Shown in pieces: positions 33,000 to 43,099 of a DNA stretch of 64,000 nt. How positions within the stretch are numbered: the stretch's first letter is position 1; each line of letters starts with the position of its first letter. Origin of the DNA: Candidatus Helarchaeota archaeon. Lineage in GTDB: Archaea > Asgardarchaeota > Lokiarchaeia > Helarchaeales > RDOG01. The notes under the pieces are model-generated. The model worked only from the letters and a program-made list of their open reading frames with translations, made no database searches and had not been told where the DNA came from. The stretch lies in assembly GCA_019058315.1 (NCBI GenBank), contig JAHPZH010000004.1, positions 310,001 to 374,000 of the forward strand, read 5' to 3'. The translations under genes and the position numbers were made by a program.

Positions 33000-35816
33000 T
33001 TAGATTTTTTTTGTCTTTTCTTTTTTTATTTGAGAAACCTGCTTTTTTTCGATTTTTGCTGAAAGTTCCTTAATTGTTCTATTTTTATTGACGTTGGATC
33101 TTACTGCAATAATTGCTATGGCTGATATTGCCACAATGCCTGCTATTAATCCCAAACCTACTGGAGACAACAAGAAATCCATTATATTCGTGGTGCTTAT
33201 TGGAGGAATAAACGGAACGTTGTCATCTCCCGATCCTGGTCCTGGGTCATTAGGATCGGTGCCTGATAGAATCTCATCATAATCATTAACTCCATCTCCA
33301 TCTGTATCTTGTAAAAACGGATGTGTAAAATACACAAAAAGTTCATCGTAATCATTCAAACCCTCACCGTCAGTATCGCTATTTGTTGCATTAGTTAGGT
33401 AGAGAAAAAGTTCATCGTAATCATTTAATCCTTCGCCGTCCGTATCGTTATTTGTCGCATTTGTTTGATAAACCATTATTTCATCGTAATCATTCAAACT
33501 ATCAGCATCAGTATCGTTATTCGTCGCGTTTGTATGATACACCAGAATTTCATCGCCGTCAATCAACCCATCGCCTTCCGTGTCGTTATTTGTTGCATTA
33601 GTAATATAGACAAAAAGTTCATCATAATCATTTAAGTTATCGTCATCCGTATCGGAATCGGTTGGATCAGTAGGATAGATAAAAAGTTCAGCGGAATCAT
33701 TTAAGTTATCGCCATCCGTGTCGTTAGTTGCTGGATTAGTAAAATAGATAAAAACTTCATCGCCATCATATAAAGTATCATCATCCGTGTCATTATCATG
33801 TGGATCTGAATCATATTCCCATATTTCTTGTATGAATGTTAGACCATCCGAATCAAAATCATCCGAATTTCCCTCTCTAATTTTGATGCATCGCAAGCCT
33901 TGATCATAATCTCCAACGTATGCCACGTTTCCTGCGACAACTATGCCGAGTGCCTCTCCCGTGGTGTTATAAAAGTCGATTTCAGAGGGACTGGTAGGAT
34001 CGGATATGTTCACACACCGTAAACCCTGAAAATCATTCGTAACGTACGCTAGGTCTCCCGAGACAGCCACTTTAAATGCATTTCCCGGGGTGATGTAATA
34101 GCCTATCTCGGAGGGGGTGGTAGGGTCGCTTATGTCGACACACCGCAAACCTTGGGCAGCAGAGGCAACGTATGCTACGTCTCCCGAGATTGCCACTCCT
34201 ATTGCCATTCCTGGGGTGGGGTAATAACCTATCTCGGAGGGGTTTGTAGGGTCACTTATATTCACGCACCGTAAGCCTGAAGTAAAACCAGCAATGTATG
34301 CTACATCTCCCGAGATTGCCACATCACGTGCTTGTCCTGGAGTGTTATTATATCCTATTTCGGAGGGATTGGTCGGGTCACTTATATCAATGCACCGCAA
34401 ACCTTGCGTATTATCAGCAACGTATGCCACGTCTCCCGAGACCGCCACTCCAAATGCATATCCAGTGGTGTTGAACCAGCCTATTGAAGAGGGATTGGAG
34501 GGGTCGCTTATGTTCACGCACCGCAAACCTTGGGTATTATCAGCAACGTACGCCACGTCTCCCGCGATTGCTACATCACGTGCATATCCAGTGGTGTTGT
34601 AGGAGCCCATTAAAGAAGGGTTGGTAGGGTAACTTATATTCAGGCATCGTAAGCCTTCCCAACCATATGCAACGTAAGCCACATCTCCCGAGACTGCCAA
34701 TTCATTTGCTTCACCAGAGGTATTATAGTAACCTATTTCAGAGGGACTGGTAAAGTCGCTTATATCGATGCATCGCAAGCCTGCACCAGAAGCAGCAACG
34801 TATGCCACGTCTCCTGAGACAACCACTTTTGAAGCCCAATTCGGGATGTTACAAGAGCCTATTAAGGAAATACTGGTTGGATCGCTTATATCAAAGCAGT
34901 GCAAACCATCAGAACCATCTGCAACGTACGCCACGTTCCCCGAAATCGCCACTCCACCCGCCCCTCCTGGTGTGTCGTAAGAGTCTAATGAAGAGGGGCT
35001 AGTAGGGTCGCTTATATTGATGCAGCGAAAGCCGCCTGAATACCAATCGGCAATGTACGCCACATCTCCTGAGACTACTACATCGTATGAATTTCCTGGA
35101 GTGATTAAAAAACCTATTTCAGAGGGACCAGTAGGGTCGCTTATATCGATGCAGCGTAAGTTTGAACTGAAATCGGCGACGTATGCCACGTCTCCCGAGA
35201 CTTCTACGGCCCTCGCATTTGTCGTGTCATTAACTCCTATTGGAACGGGGTTGGTGGGGTCGCTAATATTAACGCACCGCAATCCTTGAGAACCGTCGGC
35301 AACGTATGCCACATCTCCCGAGATTGCCACATCCATTGCATTTCCTGGTGAATTATATCTTCCTATATAAGAGGGGTTGGTAGGGTCGCTTATGTCTACG
35401 CAATGCAAGCCTGATGCCGCATCAGCAACATATGCCACGTCTCCAGAGACTGCCACTCCTTGTGCTCCAAAAGTATTATCCAGTGTGTCGTACCAGCCTA
35501 TTGGATAGGGGTTGGTAGGATCACTTATGTTTACACACCGTAAACCTTGAATACCATCTGCAACGTATGCCACGTCTCCAGAGATTGCTATATCATTTGC
35601 AGATCCTGGCGTGTCATAATACCCGAGCTCCGCCTCTGCGGGTTGGAGCTCTAAAGGAATAGATGGAATGATTGTTTCTTGGTTAGAAGTATTACTAAAC
35701 CAACTCGGTGTTATCAAATCTGAATTAATAATAGAAGAAGTCGTTAACATGAAAAATATCGAAAATAAAGTTAATATTGTTAAGATCTGAAATTTCTTTC
35801 CTTTATTAAGGTTCAT
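33000..35816 (-). CDS. Surface protein with 14 LVIVD beta-propeller repeats and calcium-type repeats
   Basis: Signal peptide (residues about 8-30). Then 14 tandem LVIVD repeats of about 42 residues, each with SGDVAYVAD, GLRCxxISDPTxP and a strand ending xVAxS; these predict one or two beta-propellers. Next come eight units of about 23 residues with DTDGDGLNDYDE loops (thrombospondin-type-3/EF-like calcium binding), then a transmembrane helix (about 888-912) and a basic cytoplasmic tail. A large cell-surface adhesion or binding protein. The repeats raise local GC. Its 126-base DNA periodicity reflects the protein repeats. Confidence 0.85.
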   Translation of the reverse strand: MNLNKGKKFQILTILTLFSIFFMLTTSSIINSDLITPSWFSNTSNQETIIPSIPLELQPAEAELGYYDTPGSANDIAISGDVAYVADGIQGLRCVNISDPTNPYPIGWYDTLDNTFGAQGVAVSGDVAYVADAASGLHCVDISDPTNPSYIGRYNSPGNAMDVAISGDVAYVADGSQGLRCVNISDPTNPVPIGVNDTTNARAVEVSGDVAYVADFSSNLRCIDISDPTGPSEIGFLITPGNSYDVVVSGDVAYIADWYSGGFRCINISDPTSPSSLDSYDTPGGAGGVAISGNVAYVADGSDGLHCFDISDPTSISLIGSCNIPNWASKVVVSGDVAYVAASGAGLRCIDISDFTSPSEIGYYNTSGEANELAVSGDVAYVAYGWEGLRCLNISYPTNPSLMGSYNTTGYARDVAIAGDVAYVADNTQGLRCVNISDPSNPSSIGWFNTTGYAFGVAVSGDVAYVADNTQGLRCIDISDPTNPSEIGYNNTPGQARDVAISGDVAYIAGFTSGLRCVNISDPTNPSEIGYYPTPGMAIGVAISGDVAYVASAAQGLRCVDISDPTTPSEIGYYITPGNAFKVAVSGDLAYVTNDFQGLRCVNISDPTSPSEIDFYNTTGEALGIVVAGNVAYVGDYDQGLRCIKIREGNSDDFDSDGLTFIQEIWEYDSDPHDNDTDDDTLYDGDEVFIYFTNPATNDTDGDNLNDSAELFIYPTDPTDSDTDDDNLNDYDELFVYITNATNNDTEGDGLIDGDEILVYHTNATNNDTDADSLNDYDEIMVYQTNATNNDTDGEGLNDYDELFLYLTNATNSDTDGEGLNDYDELFVYFTHPFLQDTDGDGVNDYDEILSGTDPNDPGPGSGDDNVPFIPPISTTNIMDFLLSPVGLGLIAGIVAISAIAIIAVRSNVNKNRTIKELSAKIEKKQVSQIKKEKTKKI

Positions 35817-35970
35817 AAATTATCTCTCCTTAAAACACAATTAAAAAATTCATGATTTATATAATTATTTATAAAATTTATTTTGAAATTTAATTTTAAT
35901 TATTTTTTACTTAAAATAAAAGATAAATAATATTGATGGTGAATTTAAAAAAATTATTTATGAGTTTATT

Positions 35971-37560
35971 CTAACTTTGTCTAATATTAATTGATCGAAT
36001 AAAAGAGGGAATATCTCTTAAAAGTGCAACATCTGACATTATTCTTTTTCTGAATTTATCTAAATTAGAATTTCCCCATCTGTATTTAAATAAATAAATT
36101 CCTCCAAAAACAAATCTAGTAAGCAATTCTAACGATTTACTTTTCAACCATTCTTTTTTCATGATATGGAAGTTATATTCCCAGCATCTAGTAAAGAATT
36201 CCATCTGTATATCACTCATCTCATCAAAATTAGGTCTTCTTTCTTTCCTTAACATACATTCATGGAGATTAGCGAAGAGTAGAGGGACAAGAAAAACTTT
36301 ATAATTAAACATTTCATCAACAAGCTCAATGGACTTAATACAGTCTTCATCAGTTTCACCAGGCAGTCCAGTTATTAAAGTTGCCACAAGATTCCAATTA
36401 TTATCATTTAAAATACCGATCCCTTGTGTGACTACTTCCGGCCATTCTTTTGGGGTAAAAGGCAGCGGTTTACCACGCATATATTTTTCTATAAGTCGTG
36501 GACTGGCAGTTTCAATTCCTGTTTCTGCAGCTATAATTCCTTTTCCGCCATAGTGGAATCGGCAATAATCTTGCATTATATGTGAAATTTCAGATACCAT
36601 TTCTGGATCTGCCACTGCAGGGGCTAGACTTATATGTGCTGGTTGAACCCCTTTAACTCCTGGAACAGATGTAATCTCTTTAATTAGTTTATGGACTGCG
36701 AGTCCATTAGGAATAAATTTACCATCCATTTTACATCCATATAAAAATAAATCTTCAGTTGCCAAAGTAATTAAACCAGTTCCATTTCGAACATTGATCT
36801 CGACTTCTTTTTTAACCCTATCAATTGGCAAATCCCGTTTTTTCCGCATTGTTGGGGTGCAAAACTGGCAATTTCTTCCGCAACCTCTCGAAATCTCAAC
36901 TGAGCCATGAATTGCACTATTTCTGATCATAGGGATTTCTTCAATTTTTGGGGATTTTCGAACTTGGACTATTGGAGGAAGTTGTTCTCCTTTAACAGCC
37001 TTTTCAAACAATTTTGGAGCAATTACATCCCCTTCACCAATAACTACACAATCTATTCCAAGCTTTTTCATCGCTTTCTTTCCAACTTGCCACGCACCTG
37101 GTCCTCCTAAAATAACCTTAGGTTTATACTTCTTAAAACATTTATTTTTAAAAATTTTTAGAAAATAATATTGTGTTGATGACATTGATCCAAAAGCTAA
37201 AGAAGAATAAGTAAAACTTACATATGCTAAACCAAGAGGGTCCATGGAAGATATTCCAATAACTCGGGTTTCAAGTCCGACAAATTTCTTTAAATGTGCT
37301 GGAGTAGTCACGACTATATCATTTGGGTCGAAACCATATTTGATTAATGCAGCTTCTATTTTTCTCAAACCATAAGGTGCCAATTTTGCTGTATAATCTT
37401 CATGTACTGCAGTAGTAGGATAGAAGAAACTTTTCCAAGACCAAATTGGAATTCTATGTGAGAAGCTAGCCGAAAATGCAACAAAAGGATTATCATTAAA
37501 ATCACTCATTTCAACTTCAGAACTGGTTAAAACAATCTTTTTTCCCCTAATCTTTGCCAT
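35971..37560 (-). CDS. B12-binding-type radical SAM protein (copy 2)
   Basis: Paralogue of the 508-aa protein at 27657. B12-binding-like N-terminal domain (VIGISSMDPLG, VILGGPGAWQVG, CVVIGEGD), then the radical-SAM site SRGCGRNCQFC with C227, C231 and C234. GIETASPRLIEKYMRGK and LITGLPGETDEDC are strong family motifs (MiaB/BchE-like). It is divergent from the ferredoxin-like gene at 37736, whose product could supply electrons for SAM cleavage. This is inferred from the arrangement, which recurs in decayed form at 32.8-33.0 kb. Substrate unknown. Confidence 0.88.
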   Translation of the reverse strand: MAKIRGKKIVLTSSEVEMSDFNDNPFVAFSASFSHRIPIWSWKSFFYPTTAVHEDYTAKLAPYGLRKIEAALIKYGFDPNDIVVTTPAHLKKFVGLETRVIGISSMDPLGLAYVSFTYSSLAFGSMSSTQYYFLKIFKNKCFKKYKPKVILGGPGAWQVGKKAMKKLGIDCVVIGEGDVIAPKLFEKAVKGEQLPPIVQVRKSPKIEEIPMIRNSAIHGSVEISRGCGRNCQFCTPTMRKKRDLPIDRVKKEVEINVRNGTGLITLATEDLFLYGCKMDGKFIPNGLAVHKLIKEITSVPGVKGVQPAHISLAPAVADPEMVSEISHIMQDYCRFHYGGKGIIAAETGIETASPRLIEKYMRGKPLPFTPKEWPEVVTQGIGILNDNNWNLVATLITGLPGETDEDCIKSIELVDEMFNYKVFLVPLLFANLHECMLRKERRPNFDEMSDIQMEFFTRCWEYNFHIMKKEWLKSKSLELLTRFVFGGIYLFKYRWGNSNLDKFRKRIMSDVALLRDIPSFIRSINIRQS

Positions 37561-37735
37561 TTCTATTACATCTCATATATTATTTTAGAATTAATTACTA
37601 AGTGGTAATAAAAAATATGGCTTTTTGTTTTAAAAAAGATAGGTCTTATCGATGTCTTTTTATCTTTTCAATTAGTTTCTTATTAAGAATATCAACAATT
37701 TATATTCCTAAAAATGAAGAATTTTTGATTTTAAA

Positions 37736-38503
37736 ATGAAATTGAATCCTACGTTTAAACGAGCAATCACCAAGACATTTTCTCGGTATATTGAAATTAA
37801 TATGCTCACAATTTTAAAATTTTTTGAAAAAATTACCAGAATTAATTTCCTTCCTTATGTAACTCGTGCCCTAAAACACAGTTTTGGGGGTAAAGTAGTT
37901 CCGATTAACACTGCAATCCATCCTTCAGTGCAGGTAGCTAGAAATCAAGATATTATAGAAATTGCTAAAAGTTCTAATGTATATGGAATTGGGAAATGTT
38001 ACTGCAGATCCTTTCCTTTTTATCATAATAAAAAGTGTAATGCGCCAAAAGAAACATGTATCTATATAGGAGATCCGGAATTCTTGGATGAAATTGAGAA
38101 AAAAGGATATATTTCAAAAGTTCCATATAAAAAAATCGAAGAAACAATCCGAATGGCGGATAAGATGGGGCTTGTTCATCAACTTATCTATTTTCCTCAT
38201 CCTAATTTATATTATGTTATCTGCAATTGTTGTTCTTGTTGCTGTGCAGTTATAAGCACATATAAGAAATTTAAAAATACCGTACCTTATCTTGTAATTC
38301 CCTCTGATTTTATAGCGCGAGTCGATAAGAGTTTATGTACTAATTGTGGTGTTTGCGTCGAAAGGTGCCACTTTGGAGCCAGAATAAAGGGTAAAAATAA
38401 TAAAATCATATTTATTGAAGAAAACTGTAAAGGTTGTGGGCTTTGCGCTACAAAATGTCCTAAGGAAGCCATAAAGTTAGTTCCCAGAACAAAGAAAAAT
38501 TAA
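37736..38503 (+). CDS. Multi-[4Fe-4S] ferredoxin-like protein (copy 2)
   Basis: Contains the same Cys-rich core as the 378-aa protein at 31334 but lacks its winged helix: C88/C90/C101/C108, then a CNCCSCCC cluster (163-170), then two [4Fe-4S] motifs (C201-C204-C207-C211 and C231-C234-C237-C241). The dense CNCCxCCC block might hold an additional or unusual cluster. Divergent with the radical-SAM gene 35971, so a role as its reductant is plausible. Confidence 0.8.
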   Translation: MKLNPTFKRAITKTFSRYIEINMLTILKFFEKITRINFLPYVTRALKHSFGGKVVPINTAIHPSVQVARNQDIIEIAKSSNVYGIGKCYCRSFPFYHNKKCNAPKETCIYIGDPEFLDEIEKKGYISKVPYKKIEETIRMADKMGLVHQLIYFPHPNLYYVICNCCSCCCAVISTYKKFKNTVPYLVIPSDFIARVDKSLCTNCGVCVERCHFGARIKGKNNKIIFIEENCKGCGLCATKCPKEAIKLVPRTKKN

Positions 38504-38716
38504 AAAATAAAAATTTTTAATTTAAGCCACTTATTTCATCTTGGGAAATCGATTTTAAATCAATTATATTCTTTTCTCCTTTTAAGCATTAAATTCAAAT
38601 TATCATTTTGTTAATTTAGTTTAAAAATAACCAAATATTGTGAATTATAGTAAAATTTCATTAATACACTATAAAATTAAGAGAATTAATTAAATAAAAT
38701 AAAAAATGGTGATAAA

Positions 38717-40261
38717 ATGGTTGAATCATTCCCTTGGTGGACTGAAGAAAATAAAAAACTTGCTAAAGACTTAGAAACATTTGTGCTTAATCATTATGAA
38801 GAAGCTGAACGCCATTATTTTATGAAAAAATTTCCGCACGGCATCCTCAATGAACTCAAAGAATTAGGATATTTTGGAGCCGGAGTCCCAAAAAAGTATG
38901 GTGGAATGGAATTAGGTGCAACTGGAGCTTGTATAGTAGCAGAACAGTTAGGCAGACTTTATTGTGTAGGGCACTGTTTCACTGTTTCAATGTTAGGGGG
39001 TCTCCATCAGCTTATTGAGTTTGGGACTGAAGAACAAAAAGAATATTGGTTGACAAAGATTGCAAAAGGGCAATTAGGTGCTGTTTGTATAACAGAACCT
39101 TTCGCTGGGTCAGATGCAGCTAATGTATATACAAGTGCCGTGAAAGATGGTGATGAATGGGTAATAAATGGTAAAAAGAGATATATTACGAACGCTGGAA
39201 CAGGTCATCGATATTTTATGTATATTAAAACTTCTGATGACCCAAAGGATAGGGCAGCATATAGACATCTCTCCACATTTGTTTTTGAACGAGGAACAAA
39301 AGGATTTTCTCTAGAAAAAATTAATGATTTAATAGGTTTTGATAACGTTCCAAATGGATATTTGAATATGAAAGATGTTCATTTACCTGAGAGTGCAATG
39401 GTCGGAGAACAAGGACAGGGTTGGGAAATAATGATGTCCGGTCTAAACTTTGAACGAATGATTGGCTCTGCTGGAGTAGGTGGTTCACTCCTTGATGCTG
39501 CAAGATTATTGCATTTTCATTCTCAAAGACGTATTCAATTCGGAAAGCCACTTAAATTCATAGAAAATGTCTCTTTTACACTTGCTAGATTAGTTGCTCG
39601 ATTGAAATATGCAAGATTAATGTCTTTTTATACTGCATATCTACTAGATTTAGGTAAACAACCAATTATCGAATCTTCCATCGCAAAATGGTTTAATGTG
39701 GATTGGGCTATGCAATCTGGAATTGAAACTGTGCAAGCGATGGGTGGTGATGCTCTAACAAGATTCTATCCCGTTGAAAGAATGATAAGAGAAGCTAAAA
39801 TTGGACAATTGGTTGCGGGAACTAATGAAGTGATGGCATATCTCGTTTATAGAGTAGCCACATCTATGGCGATGACAAAAGAACTTGAAACTCCTTTTAG
39901 ATTTAAGATGGATGAAGAGGCTGGTTATCCAATTGCAACATTAGATAAAGGTCCATATGTAGAGCAAGAAGCAACATCTGAATTGGTCTTAAAAATCCTT
40001 GCAGAGGATTATAGGGTTAATCCATCTTTATATATGATGATTGATGACATTAAAAAACAATGTAAAGGTAGCAGAAAGAAAATTAGGGAAATTTGCAAAG
40101 AACTGGAAAATAATGGCTTGGTTGTTGCATTTTATGATAGAAAAGGCGAGATTAAAATGGTAAAAGCCAATTATAAAGGTCTTGATAAAGCATATCCGCC
40201 AGAACACTACAGATGGTTTCCTGATTGGTATGATATTGAAAGAGACGCATTTTTTGGCTAA
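38717..40261 (+). CDS. Acyl-CoA dehydrogenase with C-terminal extension, 514 aa
   Basis: FAD-dependent acyl-CoA dehydrogenase fold: helical N-terminal domain with GAGVPKKYGGMELGATGACIVAEQLGR, beta domain with CITEPFAGSDA and WVINGKKRYITNAG, and C-terminal helices with RRIQFGKPL and the AGTNEVM motif near residue 375. It is about 130 residues longer than the 384-aa paralogue at 53003: residues 390-514 are a winged-helix-like domain (RVNPSLYMMIDDIKKQCKGSRKKIREICKELENNGLV). The usual catalytic Glu of the YEGT type is not at the AGT position. Oxidation of an acyl-CoA in an anaerobic archaeon is inferred. GGTGATAAA ribosome-binding site. Confidence 0.85.
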   Translation: MVESFPWWTEENKKLAKDLETFVLNHYEEAERHYFMKKFPHGILNELKELGYFGAGVPKKYGGMELGATGACIVAEQLGRLYCVGHCFTVSMLGGLHQLIEFGTEEQKEYWLTKIAKGQLGAVCITEPFAGSDAANVYTSAVKDGDEWVINGKKRYITNAGTGHRYFMYIKTSDDPKDRAAYRHLSTFVFERGTKGFSLEKINDLIGFDNVPNGYLNMKDVHLPESAMVGEQGQGWEIMMSGLNFERMIGSAGVGGSLLDAARLLHFHSQRRIQFGKPLKFIENVSFTLARLVARLKYARLMSFYTAYLLDLGKQPIIESSIAKWFNVDWAMQSGIETVQAMGGDALTRFYPVERMIREAKIGQLVAGTNEVMAYLVYRVATSMAMTKELETPFRFKMDEEAGYPIATLDKGPYVEQEATSELVLKILAEDYRVNPSLYMMIDDIKKQCKGSRKKIREICKELENNGLVVAFYDRKGEIKMVKANYKGLDKAYPPEHYRWFPDWYDIERDAFFG

Positions 40262-40470
40262 ATAAAAAAAAGATAATAACATTATCCTTTCTTTTTTTCC
40301 TATTTTTTCAATAAAAAGTTTTATTTTTTTTTCAAATTCAAATAAAATTCAAAAATATTATAAAATTTAGTAAATCAATTTTCCATAATATAAAATTTTA
40401 TAATTTATCAATTCCTTTTTTAACAAAATAAAATTAAAAATTAAAAATAAATTAATTAAGAGTGAATTAA

Positions 40471-41370
40471 ATGCCAGAACCATCTAACCGTCTAGGAGAT
40501 TTGGATTTATGCTTCATGGTAGACGAAACAGGTAGTATGGGTCCGTATATAAACACAGTAAAACAAAAAATTTTGGAAATTATTCACAATATTCGTTCAA
40601 AGGAGCTTTGTTCTTCTTTAAAAATAGCTTTAGTTGGGTACCGTGACCATCCTCCAGAAGATTCTACTTTTGTAACCAGAGTCTCTCGATTTAATGAGAA
40701 TGCAGAGGAAATAAAAAAAGATGTGCTTAAAATGGCAGCATCAGGTGGAGGTGATGGTCCAGAAGCAGTTACAGATGGACTTTATGATGCTAATCGTTTA
40801 AGTTGGCGAGAGAAAGCAGCAAAAATTATCATTTGGATGGGAGATGCACCCCCGCACGGAGTGGAACCATCAGGAGATAATTTCAAGAAAGGTTGTCCGG
40901 ATGGCAAGGATTGGAAAAAAGAGGCAAATTATTCTTATGACAGGGGCATTTTAATCTATCCTGTTGGATGTTATCCTGAAATTCAAAATTATAAAAAAGC
41001 TATAAAAGTATATAAGAAAATTGCTGAAATAACCAAAGGAAAATTTATTCCCCTTGAGAAAGCCCATCTCCTTGTTACCCTAATTACTGGTGTGGCAGAA
41101 AGTGAGCTTGAAAAATTAAAAATAGAAGGATTAGTCGCTCAGGAAATGCAAGAAGTAATGACCGCAGCCCCTTCAGCTAGTGCTGCAGAAGTAGAGGAAA
41201 TGGTTTATAAAAGACTTAAGAAAAAAGATATTAGCTTGAGATCACTGTCTGCAGCTAAATTAGGAGCAGGTGCCCCAGTCGAAGAAGAAGATCTCAAAGT
41301 CGAAAACCGCAAACTTGAAAAAGATGATGTTAAAGAAGCAATTAGACAAGCTAAATTAAAAAAATTATAG
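40471..41370 (+). CDS. VWA-domain protein with MIDAS motif
   Basis: A von Willebrand A domain spans about residues 10-205: LDLCFMVDETGSMGPY gives the metal-ion-dependent adhesion site (D18, T20, S22), and IIWMGDAPPHG and IYPVGCYPEI are typical strands. The sequence style resembles the VWA domains of eukaryotic alpha-kinases (DLCFxVDxTGSM), but no kinase domain is present. Residues 215-299 are charged helices, ending in a Lys-rich tail. Cytoplasmic, probable protein-interaction role. The next gene encodes a TPR protein on the same strand. Confidence 0.8.
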   Translation: MPEPSNRLGDLDLCFMVDETGSMGPYINTVKQKILEIIHNIRSKELCSSLKIALVGYRDHPPEDSTFVTRVSRFNENAEEIKKDVLKMAASGGGDGPEAVTDGLYDANRLSWREKAAKIIIWMGDAPPHGVEPSGDNFKKGCPDGKDWKKEANYSYDRGILIYPVGCYPEIQNYKKAIKVYKKIAEITKGKFIPLEKAHLLVTLITGVAESELEKLKIEGLVAQEMQEVMTAAPSASAAEVEEMVYKRLKKKDISLRSLSAAKLGAGAPVEEEDLKVENRKLEKDDVKEAIRQAKLKKL

Positions 41371-41504
41371 AATAATTTATATTCTCTTAACCCCCTCTCA
41401 TTTTTTTAAAATTATTTTTACAAAAGGAAAAAATAGTATAATAAAATAGTTTAATAATATTAATCATTATAAATTTGCAAATCGAAGGAGCGTGCAATTA
41501 AAAA

Positions 41505-42980
41505 ATGGAAGGTGAAGCTAAAAATTTATATAAACAAGCAAAAGAAGACATGGATGAAAGAGATTATGATAAAGCAATTGATCGTTTAAATAGAGCTTTA
41601 GAGATTTTTAGAGATTTAGGAAGACAAAAAGATGTCACTAAATGTGCAAAAGAATTAGAAAAAGCATATGAAAAACAAGCAGATGCCATTAATAAAATTG
41701 CCGATGAATTATTTAAACAGCAAAAATATGAAGAAGCTATTACCTATTACCGACAATCTGTTGAACTTATCAAAGAAACTAGTAAAAAGAAAGATCAAAG
41801 CAAATATGATAAAGAACTTCGAAAATCTTATGAAAAATTTGCCCAAGAAATAAATAAACAGGCTGATCAATTAAGGAAAGAAAAAAATTATGATGAAGCA
41901 ATTGAGCTATATCATAAAAGTATCGATTTAATGAAAAAATCTTATAACTCGGATAAAGTAAACGATTTTATGAAAGAATTAGGAAAATTGGCTGGAGAAT
42001 ATGCAAATGATCTTAATAAACAGGCTGATAGAGAATTTAAACAAAAAAATTATAAAAAATCCCTTGAAATATATGAAAAATCAGTCGAAGTTGCCGATAA
42101 ATCAAATAACGCAAAATTAATTAAAGATATGACTAAAGATTTACACAAAAATTACGAAACACTAGCCGATAATCTCGAAGAATCTGCTGAAAACTTGATT
42201 GATGAAGGTCAGTTAGATGATGCTATTGATAAACTCAGTAATGCCTTGCGCTTTATAGAAAAGACTCAAGATGATAAAAAAGTGGAAAAAATAAGGAAGA
42301 AAATTTCAAAAGTCTATGAAGATAATGCAGAAAAAATAAATAAAGCTGGAGACGAAGCATTTAAGCGAAAAGACTATGAAAAGGCAATAGATATCTATCA
42401 TAGCAGTTTAGAAATGGCTAAGGAATCGCAAAATCAAAAAATGATTGAAAATTACTCAAAGGAATTAAATAAATCATTTGAAAAACATGCAGAAGAAGTG
42501 AATAAGCAAGGGGATGAAGCGTTTGAGGCGAAAGAATATGAAAAAGCTGAAATGATTTATATCAAATCTCTTAGCCTAGCTACAGAAAGTGCAAAAGACT
42601 CTTTGATAAATAAATACTCCAAAGAATTGAGAAAAACGCAGGAAACATGGGCTAAAAATATTAAAGAAGCAGCTAAACAAGCTTTGGAAGATCGCCAATA
42701 TGAAATTGCAATCAAAAATTTTGAAGAATCTCTTGAGATTATCAAAAGAACAGAGGATGATGATGAAATTAAAGAATACTTAGAGGATCTTCAAGAGGCC
42801 TATGAAGATTGGGCTGACAAATTGAATAAACGAGGAGATAATGCATATGATGCAAAAAATTATGAGCAAGCTGTTGAATTATACACTAAAGCCTTTGACT
42901 TAATTGAAAAAACAGAAGATGAAGGCAAAATCAAAAAATATCGAAAAGATAGAGATAAAGCTATGAAAAAAATGACCTAA
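41505..42980 (+). CDS. TPR-like helical repeat protein, 491 aa
   Basis: Nine units of about 57 residues, each with a TPR-type pair (for example KxADxxFKxKxYExAIxxYxxSxEL) followed by an extra helix with KELxKxYExxA. The product is very rich in Lys, Glu and Asp. Such superhelical arrays are scaffolds for protein complexes. It lies 134 bases after the VWA gene; both are likely interaction modules of the same pathway, inferred from adjacency. It carries no signal peptide. Confidence 0.8.
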   Translation: MEGEAKNLYKQAKEDMDERDYDKAIDRLNRALEIFRDLGRQKDVTKCAKELEKAYEKQADAINKIADELFKQQKYEEAITYYRQSVELIKETSKKKDQSKYDKELRKSYEKFAQEINKQADQLRKEKNYDEAIELYHKSIDLMKKSYNSDKVNDFMKELGKLAGEYANDLNKQADREFKQKNYKKSLEIYEKSVEVADKSNNAKLIKDMTKDLHKNYETLADNLEESAENLIDEGQLDDAIDKLSNALRFIEKTQDDKKVEKIRKKISKVYEDNAEKINKAGDEAFKRKDYEKAIDIYHSSLEMAKESQNQKMIENYSKELNKSFEKHAEEVNKQGDEAFEAKEYEKAEMIYIKSLSLATESAKDSLINKYSKELRKTQETWAKNIKEAAKQALEDRQYEIAIKNFEESLEIIKRTEDDDEIKEYLEDLQEAYEDWADKLNKRGDNAYDAKNYEQAVELYTKAFDLIEKTEDEGKIKKYRKDRDKAMKKMT

Positions 42981-43099
42981 AAACTCTTTTAATTTTCTTT
43001 CATTTTGTTCATTCAATAATCTTATTAGAATAATTCTACCTTTTTTTACGTCAAAGAATGGACTGATTAACAAATAAAAAAAATGAATAATAGAATTGG

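Noticed and set aside
34294..35289. Several open frames on the plus strand across the LVIVD region
   Set aside because: They are antisense shadows of the repeated minus-strand coding sequence, with repetitive low-information products.
33900..35600. Regular 126-base periodicity suggesting a CRISPR-like array
   Set aside because: The period equals one 42-residue LVIVD unit and the frame is open throughout; repeats are long and coding, with no spacers.
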